From contig NZ_JXAK01000030.1 in the NCBI RefSeq assembly GCF_000829455.1, positions 19,956-83,955 on the forward strand: 64,000 bases of DNA. Reading direction: 5' to 3'. Source of the stretch: Gordoniibacillus kamchatkensis. GTDB lineage: Bacteria > Bacillota > Bacilli > Paenibacillales > NBRC-103111. This document shows, piece after piece, positions 45,418 through 54,331 of the stretch. The translations under genes and the position numbers were made by a program. The notes beneath the pieces were generated by a model. That model made no database searches, had not been told where the DNA came from, and saw nothing but the letters and a program-made list of their open reading frames with translations. Within the stretch, counting starts at the first letter, position 1. Every line of letters starts with the position of its first letter.

Positions 45418-45656
45418 GACAGGCGGGGCTGTCCTGTAGGCGGGGCTGTCCTGTAGGAAAAGCTGCCCGTCTGCAAAGCTGTCCTGTAAGAAAAGCTGCC
45501 CGTCTGTAAAGCTGTCCAGCAGGGTAAAGCTGCCCGTCTGCAAAGCTGTCCAGCAGGTAAAGCTGCCCGTCTGCAAAGCTGTCCTGCAAGTAAAGCTGCC
45601 CGTACACAAAGCTATCCTGCAAGTAAAGCTGCTCGTACCCAAAGCTGTCCTGCTTA
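45418..45656. repeat. minisatellite, 33-bp unit with two half-units
   Basis: Copies of AAAGCTGCCCGTCTGC plus AAAGCTGTCCTGCAAGT alternate for about 240 bp. The two half-units are themselves related. Translations are repetitive but lack a start signal or family. Confidence 0.75.
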
Positions 45657-45659
45657 AAG

Positions 45660-46140
45660 AACCGATGCGCTATGCAGCGTCTTGCGGGGCGCTATTAAGC
45701 GACGATTTGACGGAATGAATGGGTAAGGCCCGATTGTGCTCTATATAGCGACGAAAATTCGCATGGAACGACTTTCACGACGCTAAAGGCTGGTCTTTCC
45801 ATTTAGGCTGAAAATCAGCGTCTGTGAAGTCTCTGATTAGCGAACAAGGGCTCTATTTCCTCCTCCAGCGGCGTCTGTTCGGAACAGGGGCCGGACTCGG
45901 GGCCTTTTCTTCCGTGTTTCCATCGAACCGTCGTTACATTCCGCCATGAAGCGGAAAGAGTATCGTACTGGAAGGCGCTGGCATCTTGCGGCAAACGTGC
46001 CTCATCTCGTCAGGCGGGCACCTGTACCAAGCGGTTTCGCTTGGCAAGACACATACGTCAGTTTTTAACGTCTTACGTTCGTTTAGACCGCGATCGGCAT
46101 AATCAAATCGGCGCCCGATTAGCGCCAAGGGGAATCGCCC
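45660..46140. other. non-coding spacer
   Basis: No credible gene. GAAAATTCGCATGGAACGA near 45770 recalls the spacer at 8651, and AGCG-rich words recur. Probably repeat-derived. Confidence 0.35.
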
Positions 46141-46141
46141 G

Positions 46142-46198
46142 TTGACAAACGAAACGGGAGCGCTTACACTAATCTTGTATAATGACCGACCAGTCGGT
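46142..46198 (+). promoter_or_regulatory. promoter with TetR-type palindrome
   Basis: TTGACA (46142-46147), 17 bp, TACACT (46165-46170). A TATAAT follows at 46178-46183, and the palindrome ACCGAC-CA-GTCGGT (46185-46198) covers the transcription start. Such GACCGACCNGTCGGT-type sites are usual for TetR repressors; none is encoded adjacent. Confidence 0.55.
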
Positions 46199-46224
46199 TT
46201 GATGAAGAGAGGGTGGCGCGAGCT

Positions 46225-47166
46225 GTGGAATCGTTAAGCATCAAGCTAATGAGCGAATGCACGTTAACCGATGTGCTGCAGGCATGGAACGAAGGCTTCA
46301 AAGGGTACTATGCGAATGTCGCGATGACCGCCGACGCCTTCCTGGCGCGGATGGCCAACGAGAGCTTGTCGGCCGAGCATTCCGTCGTGGCGTTCGCAGA
46401 CGGCGTGCCGGCGGGTATCATCGTGAACGGGTTCCGTACGATAGGCGGGGAGCGGGTGGCATGGAACGGCGGGACGGCAGTCGCCCCGGAACACAGGCGG
46501 CGCGGCGTCGCCAGGGAGCTGCTGGAGGCGTCTTTCGAGCTTTACCGCAAGCAGCAGGTCACTCTTGCCACGCTGGAAGCGATTGAGGACAACGTGAAGG
46601 CGATCGCCCTGTACAAGGACATGGGGTATTCCGTCGCAGGCAGCTTGCTGATTATGCAGCGGAAGGCCGGCAGCGGGGAACAGGCGGCGAATTCGGAGGA
46701 GGCGCCGCATGCGTCAGGCGCTACGGATGCGGCGGCAGGGATGGCAATTGCGACGGGGGCGGCAGTCCGTTACACGGTGCGGCATTGCAGGCCGCAAGAG
46801 GCCGCCCGGCTCGATTTTTACGAACCGCTGACGCCATGGCAGACGCAATGGGCGAGCGTACGGGACGGTGAGGCTGTCGTTTTGTGCGATGAGGAAGGGA
46901 ACGCTGCTGCCTATGCCATTTTCAAGCGTGTTTTCGATGCCGGACTTGCCCATGCGTCGACAACGCTGTACCAATGTGCAGTGCAGGCGGGCCGGCCGGA
47001 CCGTGAAGCGCTTCTGCGCCGCTTGCTGGGGCAAGTGCTCGGCGCAGAGGCGGGGCTGCCGCAGCGGGCGTTCAACATTCCGGCAGACCACGAAGCGATC
47101 GCTTTGCTGCAGGAGGCCGGATTCGAAACGAACGTGTCCCAGGTGTATATGACGAGAAGGGTGTAG
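46225..47166 (+). CDS. GNAT-family N-acetyltransferase
   Basis: About 313 residues. The N-terminal GNAT domain has GTAVAPEHRRRGVARELLEASFELY (acetyl-CoA loop R-R-R-G-V-A) and TLEAIEDNVKAIALYKDMGYSV. An Ala/Gly-rich linker (~155-185) leads to a second, more degenerate domain ending FNIPADHEAIALLQEAGFETNVSQVYMTRRV. GTG 46225 is preferred (GAGGGTGG 8 bases upstream); GTG 46213 is possible. Acceptor unknown. Its promoter carries a TetR-type palindrome, so it is probably inducible. Confidence 0.82.
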   Translation: MESLSIKLMSECTLTDVLQAWNEGFKGYYANVAMTADAFLARMANESLSAEHSVVAFADGVPAGIIVNGFRTIGGERVAWNGGTAVAPEHRRRGVARELLEASFELYRKQQVTLATLEAIEDNVKAIALYKDMGYSVAGSLLIMQRKAGSGEQAANSEEAPHASGATDAAAGMAIATGAAVRYTVRHCRPQEAARLDFYEPLTPWQTQWASVRDGEAVVLCDEEGNAAAYAIFKRVFDAGLAHASTTLYQCAVQAGRPDREALLRRLLGQVLGAEAGLPQRAFNIPADHEAIALLQEAGFETNVSQVYMTRRV

Positions 47167-47224
47167 GCAAGAAGACTAAGCTTGCTGCATAAACAATCGC
47201 AAACATTCAGACTGCCCGAGAAAG

Positions 47225-47391
47225 GCGCAGCGGAGGATGGGAATGTGGGCCCTGGGAGCTACAAGTTTTGCGTAGCAAAACTCGCTTCGTAAGTATCAGC
47301 CTTTGAACTCGTGTTCCGTCCCACTGGTTTCAAATTCAGGGGAACACGAGTGAGGGCGATGCCGGGGACCCACATTCCCATTCCGCAGCGC
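47225..47391. ncRNA. candidate structured RNA or miniature element (three-way junction)
   Basis: A long outer stem joins 47225-47249 (GCGCAGCGGAGGATGGGAATGTGGG in two parts) with 47369-47391. Inside are two perfect hairpins: AGTTTTGC-GTA-GCAAAACT (47264-47282) and ACTCGTGTTCC/GGAACACGAGT (47307-47317 with 47341-47351). The strand is not determinable. The region includes a copy of the CTTACGAAGCGAGTTTT element, so a small mobile or repeat element is also possible. Confidence 0.45.
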
Positions 47392-47555
47392 AGCCCTAAG
47401 CTCCCGAAACATTACAATTGCATCCAAGCAGATCGAAAACCTTGAGCGAGGACGGTCTATTTTTCTGCGCTCTTCTTTCCAAATAGTTTACAGTCCCAGG
47501 CCAGGAGCATTATCCTGCTTACCGGCCTTACGAAATCCCCGGACTCGGCTGAGGC

Positions 47556-47711
47556 TTATCCTTCATCCAGCGGAATCCACGTTACGCTAATGTTGAAGGC
47601 AAGCACGAATAAAAACAAAAACGCGTTCTCCTGTTTCCGAATGCTGCAGGGGGAGGTTATATACGAGGCGATAACGAACCACGTGATGTTCAAAAAAATG
47701 ATGAAAGCCAT
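47556..47711 (-). CDS. possible small membrane protein or N-terminal gene remnant
   Basis: 51 codons translate to MAFIIFLNITWFVIASYI, a charged turn (RKQEN), then AFLFLFVLAFNISVTWIPLDEG. Two membrane helices with this composition are unlikely by chance. There is no clear ribosome-binding site, and the sequence after the stop does not continue in a convincing frame. It is either a small protein or the start of a broken membrane-protein gene. I do not recognise a family. Confidence 0.35.
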   Translation of the reverse strand: MAFIIFLNITWFVIASYITSPCSIRKQENAFLFLFVLAFNISVTWIPLDEG

Positions 47712-47808
47712 AGCATGGAGTCTCTGGCCTCTCTGCCTAAACCAAGATTACTCCTAGTGTGGCGATTTCTTCCTTGCTCTAACCTTCCCAGGGGTGCGAG
47801 CAGACCAT

Positions 47809-47850
47809 GCTCCGCCGTGAAGCACAAGCTTTCGGCGGAGCCATTTTTTC
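47809..47850 (+). terminator. strong terminator with no evident upstream gene
   Basis: GCTCCGCCG (47809-47817) pairs with CGGCGGAGC (47834-47842), followed by CATTTTTT. It lies before the lrgA-like gene. Confidence 0.7.
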
Positions 47851-47917
47851 CTGCGGATCCGCCCGCATTCCGCTATAATACTAGTGACGTAAATGCGCTA
47901 GAGAGGCGGTACCCATC

Positions 47918-48286
47918 TTGCTCGGACTCGTCATTTTACTCGCTTTCGAGGCGGCCGGCTACGCCGTTCGCCTGCTGCTTCACGTTCCGCTTCCGGCGAA
48001 CGTGATCGGCCTCATTTTGTTCACGCTGGCGCTGCAGTTCGGGCTTGTGCGGCTGGCGTGGGTCGAGGCGGCAGCGGAATTTCTCGTCAAGCATCTAATG
48101 CTGTTTTTCGCGCCGGTGATCGTCGGAACGATGGCGTTCTGGCCGTATTTGAAAACGCAGCTGCTGACGGCGGCGCTTAGCCTTACGCTCAGCGCTTTCG
48201 TCGTGCTGCTCGTGACCGGGAAGGCGATGCAGCTGATCGGGCGGCGCAGCCGGGGAGAGGAGCGCGAGCATAAGCATGAACTTTAA
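47918..48286 (+). CDS. lrgA: CidA/LrgA-family holin-like protein
   Basis: 122 residues from TTG 47918 behind GAGAGGCGG. Four helices in CidA/LrgA order: GLVILLAFEAAGYAVRLLLHVPLPANVIGLILFTLALQFGLVRL, then a conserved FLVKHLMLFFAPVIVGTMAF, and a C-terminal helix before a charged tail. Such proteins form membrane oligomers that affect murein hydrolase activity, cell lysis or pyruvate/metabolite transport. The gene overlaps the lrgB-like gene by 11 bp, a typical pair. Confidence 0.88.
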   Translation: MLGLVILLAFEAAGYAVRLLLHVPLPANVIGLILFTLALQFGLVRLAWVEAAAEFLVKHLMLFFAPVIVGTMAFWPYLKTQLLTAALSLTLSAFVVLLVTGKAMQLIGRRSRGEEREHKHEL

Positions 48287-48956
48287 CGATCCGCTGTTCG
48301 GCATAGTCGTTACGGGGCTCGCCTACATGGCCGGGCTTGCGGTCAACCGCAAATGGCCTGCGATCCATCCGCTGCTCGTCGCTGCCGGCGGAATTATCGT
48401 ATTTCTGGCGGCCACGGGGATTCCGTACGAGGCGTACAAGGTCGGCGGCGATTGGATCGAGGTGCTGCTCGGCCCGGCGACGATCGCGCTCGGCGTACCG
48501 TTTTATAAAAATATGCGGAGGCTAAGGCACTCACTGGCGCCGCTGCTTGCTTCCGTGTCGGCGGGAACGGCGGCCGGGATGGCGAGCGCGGCTTGTCTCG
48601 TATGGGCGCTGGGCGGCGACCGGACGCTTGTGCCGGCCATGATGGCCAAGTCCGTTACGACGCCGATTGCGATGGACATCGCCCGGATGCTGGGCGGCAA
48701 GCCCGAGCTCGCCGCAGTGTTCGCCGTCATTACCGGCCTGTTCGGCAGCGTGTGCGGTCCGGCCTTCCTGAAGCTGTGCGGCGTCCGCGACGACGTATCC
48801 GTCGCCGCCGCTGTCGGCACGGCCGCGCACGGCATCGGCACCGGGCGGCTTGTGCGCGAATCGGAGCTGCGGGGCAGCGTGAGCGGGCTGGCGATGACGA
48901 TCGCCGGGATCGCCGGCAGCCTTTTTGCGGCGGTGCTGGCTTTGATCGGAGGGTAA
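48276..48956 (+). CDS. lrgB: LrgB/CidB-family membrane protein
   Basis: 226 residues, about seven helices. LLGPATIALGVPFYKNMRRL, SVTTPIAMDIARMLGGKPELAAVFAVITGLFGSVCGP and GTAAHGIGTGRLVRESELRGSVSGLAMTIAG are the LrgB hallmarks. The partner LrgA-like protein is encoded immediately upstream. Together they probably act in control of autolysis or in pyruvate-linked transport; the distinction cannot be made here (no adjacent lytS/lytT pair is present). Confidence 0.92.
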   Translation: MNFNDPLFGIVVTGLAYMAGLAVNRKWPAIHPLLVAAGGIIVFLAATGIPYEAYKVGGDWIEVLLGPATIALGVPFYKNMRRLRHSLAPLLASVSAGTAAGMASAACLVWALGGDRTLVPAMMAKSVTTPIAMDIARMLGGKPELAAVFAVITGLFGSVCGPAFLKLCGVRDDVSVAAAVGTAAHGIGTGRLVRESELRGSVSGLAMTIAGIAGSLFAAVLALIGG

Positions 48957-49145
48957 CAAGGCAGGCATCCCGGATACGCCCGGCATCCCGGCCCCCGGCT
49001 TGCCACACACGCCCGGCATCACCTGCATTCCCCGCATGCCTGCGTCCTCAGCCCGGGCATTCCGACATATCTCGCAATCCTGGCGTCTCGGCCATGGACG
49101 GCGACATCGCGATTGACATCGCGCTAACCATTTATGCGGAGGGTC
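48957..49145. other. C-rich non-coding spacer
   Basis: GGCATCCCGG and CCCGGCAT words recur (GGCAGGCATCCCGG, CGCCCGGCATCCCGG, CGCCCGGCATCACC). No gene is seen. Confidence 0.4.
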
Positions 49146-50221
49146 CTACTGAATCGCGGGAACCGTATCGGCGTATTTGAGCCGGATTTGCTCCAGATCG
49201 CGCATGGAGTCCACGCCGATGACGTTCCCGTACTGGTTGATCACGGGCTCGAACGCGCGGCGCCACTCTTCCCGCTCGGCTTTGCTCAAGCGGTATATTT
49301 GCATTTGCGAATTCGCCTGCATGTCCTGCCACTGGCTCCGGTTGACGAGAACCGCATTGCGGTTCGCCCACTCCGTCGTTTCGTCTACCGCTTCTTTGAC
49401 GCTTTGCCGGATGCGGGGCGGAAGCTTGTCCCAGAACGTTTTGTTAATGAGCACTCCGTAGCCGAGGTAGCTGTGGTTCGTCATGGTCAAGTATTTTTGC
49501 ACCTGGAACATTTTTTTGGAATAAATGTTCGAAATGCTGTTTTCCTCCCCGTCGACAGTGCCATTTTCCAGACTTCGGTATATTTGGTTGAACGGGATCG
49601 AGAACGTCTTCGCCTCGAACAACCGGTATTGGTCCTCGATCACTTTGCTCGGCTGGATGCGGAATTTCTGCCCTCTCAGATCGGAAGGGTGCACGATCGG
49701 ACCTTTGTTGCTGGTGATCTGGCGGAAGCCGCCGTTCCAAAAAGCGAGGCCGACAATTTGTTTGGACGCAAGCGAAGCAAGCAGCCGTTTGCCGATATCG
49801 CCGCGAAACGCGTCGTTAACGGCATCGTCGGAAGGAAAGGCGAACGGGAGGTCGAAGATCATCCATGAAGGGTCGACTTCGGAAATGTTGGAGAAGCTGG
49901 GCGCAATCATTTGCACGTTGCCGTTTTGCAGAGCCTGCACTTCATCGGTCTCGTTGTACAGAATGCCGTTCGGAAACAGCTCGACCTTGACGCTTTGCTT
50001 CGTCTTCTGTTCGACCAGTTCGGCAAATTTCAGCGCCGCCTGGCCTTTCGGCGTATTTTCCGCTACCGAATAACTGAATTTGATGACGATGTTTCGGCCG
50101 AGACCGGTTTGTCGTCGTCGATGGCAACGGGGCCTGCGGAAAGCTGGTTGTAAAATCCGACGATGAACGCAGCCAAGAGCCCTATAACGACGAACAAACC
50201 GATTCCCAAATACCCCTTCAT
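49146..50221 (-). CDS. dctB: DctP-type solute-binding protein (DctB-like sensor partner), one frameshift
   Basis: ATG 50221 follows GGAGGCAGGC. An N-terminal anchor or signal helix (GYLGIGLFVVIGLLAAFIVGFY) reads to KPVSAE. At 50092-50094 (three A on the minus strand; four expected) the frame is lost, and it resumes NIVIKFSYSVAENTPKGQAALKF. One added base gives 358 residues of TRAP-type DctP fold: ALQNGNVQMIAPSFSN, LRGQKFRIQPSKVIEDQYRLF and NGTVDGEENSISNIYSKK. No TRAP membrane subunits are near. It is divergent from dctS/dctR, the arrangement of Bacillus dctB, where the binding protein helps the kinase to sense C4-dicarboxylates. Confidence 0.85.
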
Positions 50222-50292
50222 GCCTGCCTCCTGCGAATGCGAGTCGATACCCGATATTATGAATTCAGTGTAACATAAGTTATGATGGTGAA

Positions 50293-50306
50293 GGAAAGCG
50301 CGCTCA
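50293..50306. promoter_or_regulatory. candidate cre (CcpA) site before dctS
   Basis: GGAAAGCGCGCTCA fits the TGNAANCGNNNNCA consensus except at the first base, and lies just downstream of a TATGAT -10-like box (50281-50286). Glucose repression of the sensor would be logical. Confidence 0.35.
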
Positions 50307-50323
50307 TTTCGAGGTGGCTATAA

Positions 50324-51925
50324 GTGATTCGACGAATCGGCATCAAGTGGAAAATCACCCTGTTTTCGTTCTGCATCGTACTGTTCGCCATTTGCATCGG
50401 CGGAATTATGCTTACGGGCTATGTCGTCAATTTGCAGGAGGAGGAGCTTGGCGGACGGCTGCTCGTCACCGCCCGGACCGTGGCCGAGCTCCCTTCGGTG
50501 GCGCAAGGCTTGTCCGTTCCCGCCGACAGGGCGGGCCTGCAGAGCGTGGCGGAACGCATTCGCATCGTGAACGATGTCGATTATATCGTCGTCATGGATA
50601 TGAACGGCATCCGCTATACGCATCCGTCGCTCTCGTTAATCGGCACGCCGTCCGGCGGCACCGACGAAAGACCTTCGTTCGCCGAGCACACGTATTTGTC
50701 CAAGGCGAAGGGGGAGCTGGGCACGGCGCTGCGGGCGTTCGTCCCGGTTATGAACGCAAACCGCGATCAGATCGGGGTCGTGCTGGTAGGAAAGCTGCTG
50801 CCGAAAATTTCCGAAATCGTGGCGCAGATGAGGGGAGAAGCGTATGTCGTCGCGCTGTTCACGCTTTTGTTCGGCGTATGGGGCTCGTGGCTGCTCGCGA
50901 TCCATATCAAAAAACAAATGTTCAATCTCGAGCCGTCGGAAATCGCGCGTCTCCTCGTCGAACGGACGGCCACGTTTCAGGCGATGCACGAAGGAATCAT
51001 TGCGATCGACAGCCGGGAGAACGTGACGATTTTCAACGAGAAGGCGCAGGAAATGCTCAAGATAAGCGAAGACGTGGTCGGGAAGCCGATTCGGGAAGTG
51101 TTGCCGGAGTCGCGGCTGCACGAGACGCTGCAGCTTGGCGAACCCGTTCACAACGAAACGCTGCTCATCGGTTCCGTGCCGATGATGGCGAGCCGCGTTC
51201 CGATTACGGTACGGGGCAAAGTAGTGGGGGCCGTAGCCGTCATGCAGGACCGGACGGAAGTGGCCAAAATGGCCGAGGAGCTGACCGGCGTGCAGGCTTT
51301 CGTCGAGGCGCTCCGCGTGCAGAGCCACGAGTACAAAAACAAGCTGCACGCCATCGGCGGCTTGCTGCAGCTGGATAATAAGCAAAAAGCGATGGACTAT
51401 TTATACGAAATTACGGAGCAGCACGAGGAACTGAGCCGCTTCATGAACAAACGGATTCACAGCGACAGCATTACCGGGCTCCTGCTCGGCAAAATCAGCC
51501 GCGGCAAAGAGCTCGGCATCGACGTCAAGCTTGACGATCAGAGCTGGATGGAGACGCTGCCGGAAGCGCTCGATACGCACGACATGGTCGTTGTGCTCGG
51601 CAATTTGCTGGAGAACGCCTTTGAAGCGCTGCAGAAGCAGCAGGGCAAGAAGGAAGTTCTGATCAGCATCGAACAGGACGACGAAGTGTGTTCGCTGCTC
51701 GTTGAAGACAACGGCTGCGGCATGAACGAGGAGACCAAAGCGCGCATTCTGGAGCGAGGCTATTCGACCAAAGGCGAAGGCCGCGGCATCGGCATGTATT
51801 TGGTCGGCAACGTGCTGAGAAAGGGCAGCGGGCGGATGAAAATCGAGTCGACCGAGGGCGGTGGAACAAGCATTATGATCACGTTCCCGATGAAGCGGAA
51901 TGGAGCGGTGACGGCTGATGATTAA
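50324..51925 (+). CDS. dctS: CitA/DcuS-type sensor kinase
   Basis: 533 residues from GTG 50324 (GAGGTGG upstream). Helix 1 (ITLFSFCIVLFAICIGGIMLTGY) leads to an extracytoplasmic PAS-like sensor (~45-170; VDYIVVMDMNGIRYTHPS), helix 2 (VVALFTLLFGVWGSWLLAIHI), a cytoplasmic PAS (~215-320), and an H-box of the SpoOB type (QSHEYKNKLHAIGGLLQL) with NLLENAFEAL, DNGCGMNEE and GRGIGMYLV. CitA-family kinases sense citrate or C4-dicarboxylates. With the divergent binding protein and the dicarboxylate carrier downstream, it is the DctS orthologue by context. It overlaps dctR by 8 bp. Confidence 0.92.
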   Translation: MIRRIGIKWKITLFSFCIVLFAICIGGIMLTGYVVNLQEEELGGRLLVTARTVAELPSVAQGLSVPADRAGLQSVAERIRIVNDVDYIVVMDMNGIRYTHPSLSLIGTPSGGTDERPSFAEHTYLSKAKGELGTALRAFVPVMNANRDQIGVVLVGKLLPKISEIVAQMRGEAYVVALFTLLFGVWGSWLLAIHIKKQMFNLEPSEIARLLVERTATFQAMHEGIIAIDSRENVTIFNEKAQEMLKISEDVVGKPIREVLPESRLHETLQLGEPVHNETLLIGSVPMMASRVPITVRGKVVGAVAVMQDRTEVAKMAEELTGVQAFVEALRVQSHEYKNKLHAIGGLLQLDNKQKAMDYLYEITEQHEELSRFMNKRIHSDSITGLLLGKISRGKELGIDVKLDDQSWMETLPEALDTHDMVVVLGNLLENAFEALQKQQGKKEVLISIEQDDEVCSLLVEDNGCGMNEETKARILERGYSTKGEGRGIGMYLVGNVLRKGSGRMKIESTEGGGTSIMITFPMKRNGAVTADD

Positions 51926-52628
51926 AGGGCGGCCGCAGCATTTTCGCGTTGTGTTGATTGAAGACGATCCGATGGTGCGGGACATTCACCGCCAATTTAT
52001 CGAGCAGACGGCCGGATTTGCCGTCGTCGGCACGGCCGGCAACGGAGCGGAGGGGGCCCAGCTCATTCGCAGGCTGCACCCGGACTTGGCGATTTTGGAC
52101 ATTTTCATGCCGATGCAGGACGGACTCGAGACGCTGCAGCAGCTGCGCTCCGAGCCTGTCAACGTCGACGTTATCGCCATTACGGCCGCGAACGACACGC
52201 AGACGATCCGCAAAGTGCTGCAGCTTGGGGCAGTCGATTACATCATGAAGCCGTTCAAGTACGACCGGGTGAAAAGGGCGCTCGAACACTACCGCAACCT
52301 GCGGACGCAGATCGAAGCGCGCGCAAGCTTGTCGCAGACGGACCTGGACCGCATGCTGCAGCACGGGGACGGCGGCAGTGGCGGCGGCTCTGCGCCGAAT
52401 GCGCTGCCCAAAGGGCTGCAGGAGCAAACGAAGAACCAGATTATGGGCTATTTGCTCGAACAGGAGGAGGCGCGTTCCGCCGAAGAAGTGGCGGACGGCG
52501 TCGGCATTGCCAGAGTGACGGCGCGGCGGTACTTGGAGCATTTGGAGAAGAGCGGCGTGCTCGCTCTCGACGTCCATTACGGCAGCGTCGGCAGGCCTGT
52601 CAACCGGTACCGGGTGAAGCGAAAATAA
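51918..52628 (+). CDS. dctR: CitB/DcuR-type response regulator
   Basis: 236 residues. The receiver (RVVLIEDDPMVRDIHRQFIEQ, phospho-Asp in LAILDIFMPMQDGLETL, Lys in YIMKPFKYDRVKRAL) is followed by a linker and a C-terminal HTH (SAEEVADGVGIARVTARRYLEHLEKSGVLALDVHYGSVGRPVNRY). Pairs with the overlapping dctS product and probably activates the dctP carrier gene and perhaps the malic enzyme gene. A terminator follows, so those genes form a separate transcript. Confidence 0.92.
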   Translation: MIKGRPQHFRVVLIEDDPMVRDIHRQFIEQTAGFAVVGTAGNGAEGAQLIRRLHPDLAILDIFMPMQDGLETLQQLRSEPVNVDVIAITAANDTQTIRKVLQLGAVDYIMKPFKYDRVKRALEHYRNLRTQIEARASLSQTDLDRMLQHGDGGSGGGSAPNALPKGLQEQTKNQIMGYLLEQEEARSAEEVADGVGIARVTARRYLEHLEKSGVLALDVHYGSVGRPVNRYRVKRK

Positions 52629-52644
52629 CGGCATACGTATTGCG

Positions 52645-52675
52645 AGGCGATCCGCTTTTTTGGGATCGCCTTTTT
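52645..52675 (+). terminator. Rho-independent terminator after dctR
   Basis: AGGCGATCC (52645-52653) pairs with GGATCGCC (52663-52670), followed by TTTTTG. Confidence 0.8.
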
Positions 52676-52887
52676 GTTGTCGTTATGGCTATTGCGGGTT
52701 ATGGTGCCGGATGCGCGACTTTGTATCATGCTAGCGGGCGGTTGGCGCGGCAGTCTTTGCCCCCTTCTCCCGAGACCTAAAAGACCAAAAAGGACAATAT
52801 GGCCAAATGATTCCCCGATCGGAGTGAAAGCGATATCATGTGAATCTGAAGCGCCCGCAGCTTATACGGAAAGGAGCCGGTAACCTT

Positions 52888-54309
52888 ATGTCGATTCCGA
52901 CAGGCGCGAATACGAGCGTCATTATAAGACTGGAACTGCAAAAAGAGAAGGCGTCGTTCGGATCGATCGCCACCACGATCAGCGAGTCCGGCGGAGATAT
53001 CGTAGCTATTGACGTCGTGCGTACCGATAAACATGCGACCGTGCGGGATATTACGGTCAACGTTTTTGATGCGAAGCATACCGACTTGATTGTCGAATTG
53101 GTCGGGAAGCTGGACGGAGTTCGCGTCGCGCACGTCTCGGACCAAACGTTCCTGCTTCATCTGGGCGGGAAAATCGAAACGAATCCGAAATTCCCGATCA
53201 AGAACCGGGACGATCTGTCGCGGGTATACACCCCGGGTGTCGCAAGAATATGCACGGCTATTGCGGAGAAGCCGGCGCTGGCCCATTCTCTGACGATCAA
53301 GAGGAACACGGTTGCTGTCGTCTCCGACGGCTCGGCAGTGCTCGGTCTAGGCAATATCGGACCCGAAGCGGCGATGCCGGTAATGGAGGGCAAGGCGATG
53401 CTGTTCAAGCAGCTGGCTGGGGTCGATGCGTTCCCGATCTGTCTCGCTACGCAAGACACCGACGAAATCGTCCGCATCGTGAAATCGCTCTCACCGACGT
53501 TCGGGGGCATCAATCTGGAAGATATTTCGGCGCCGCGCTGCTTCGAAATCGAACAGCGCCTCATCGAAGAGCTCGACATCCCCGTGTTTCACGACGATCA
53601 GCACGGGACGGCGGTCGTTATTCTCGCCGGCCTGCTCAACGCTCTGAAGCTCACGGGCAAACAGCTCGCCGATTGCAAAATCGTCGTTTGCGGCTTAGGC
53701 GCGGCAGGCACGGCATGCGCCAAAATGCTTATCGCCGCCGGAGCCGTCAATATTGTCGGCGTCGACCGGCACGGCGCTATCCAGCGCGGCGGGACGTACG
53801 ACAATCCGGGATGGCAATGGTTCGCCGAGCATACGAATCCGCACGGAGAAACGGGCTCGCTGCCCAATGTCATTCGCGGCGCTGACGTATTTATCGGCGT
53901 CTCGGGTCCGGGAGTGCTCAAAGCGCACGACGTTCGGAACATGGCGGCCGATCCGATCGTATTCGCCATGGCGAACCCGACGCCGGAAATTTTGCCCGAA
54001 GAAGCGGAGCCTTATGTGCGGGTTATGGCGACGGGAAGATCGGATTATCCGAACCAGATTAACAACGTGCTGTGCTTTCCGGGCATGTTCAGAGGGCTGC
54101 TCGATTGCCGGGCCTCCCGCGTGACCGAAGAGATGAAGCTCGCCGCGGCCAAAGCGATTGCATCCGTCGTGGAGGGCGACGAGCTGAACGAGTACTACAT
54201 CATTCCGACGGTGTTCAATCACGAAGTGGCCGAACGGGTGCGCAGTGCGGTAGTGGCCGCTGCGTACGAATCGGGAGTGGCGCGGAAAAAGCGCGAGAAG
54301 AGCAATTAA
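52888..54309 (+). CDS. NAD(P)-dependent malic enzyme with N-terminal ACT domain
   Basis: 473 residues; AAGGAG lies 11 bases before ATG 52888 (a GTG at 52840 is less likely). Residues ~5-80 form an ACT domain (VIIRLELQKEKASFGSIATTISESGGDIVAIDVVRTD), suggesting allosteric control. The catalytic part has YTPGVARICTAIAEKP, VVSDGSAVLGLGNIGPEAAMPVMEGKAML, FHDDQHGTAVVILAGLLNAL and a Rossmann motif CGLGAAGTACAKML. It decarboxylates malate to pyruvate, coupling C4-dicarboxylate uptake to central metabolism. The dctP carrier gene begins 22 bp downstream, so both are one operon. Confidence 0.92.
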   Translation: MSIPTGANTSVIIRLELQKEKASFGSIATTISESGGDIVAIDVVRTDKHATVRDITVNVFDAKHTDLIVELVGKLDGVRVAHVSDQTFLLHLGGKIETNPKFPIKNRDDLSRVYTPGVARICTAIAEKPALAHSLTIKRNTVAVVSDGSAVLGLGNIGPEAAMPVMEGKAMLFKQLAGVDAFPICLATQDTDEIVRIVKSLSPTFGGINLEDISAPRCFEIEQRLIEELDIPVFHDDQHGTAVVILAGLLNALKLTGKQLADCKIVVCGLGAAGTACAKMLIAAGAVNIVGVDRHGAIQRGGTYDNPGWQWFAEHTNPHGETGSLPNVIRGADVFIGVSGPGVLKAHDVRNMAADPIVFAMANPTPEILPEEAEPYVRVMATGRSDYPNQINNVLCFPGMFRGLLDCRASRVTEEMKLAAAKAIASVVEGDELNEYYIIPTVFNHEVAERVRSAVVAAAYESGVARKKREKSN

Positions 54310-54331
54310 ATCCGAAATGGAGGGTATCCGA

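Noticed and set aside
45418..45656. CRISPR or repeat-protein gene
   Set aside because: No spacers of constant length, no start signal; simple minisatellite.
49146..50221. TRAP transporter substrate-binding subunit
   Set aside because: No DctQ/DctM genes nearby; the divergent dctSR context supports a sensor-partner role instead.
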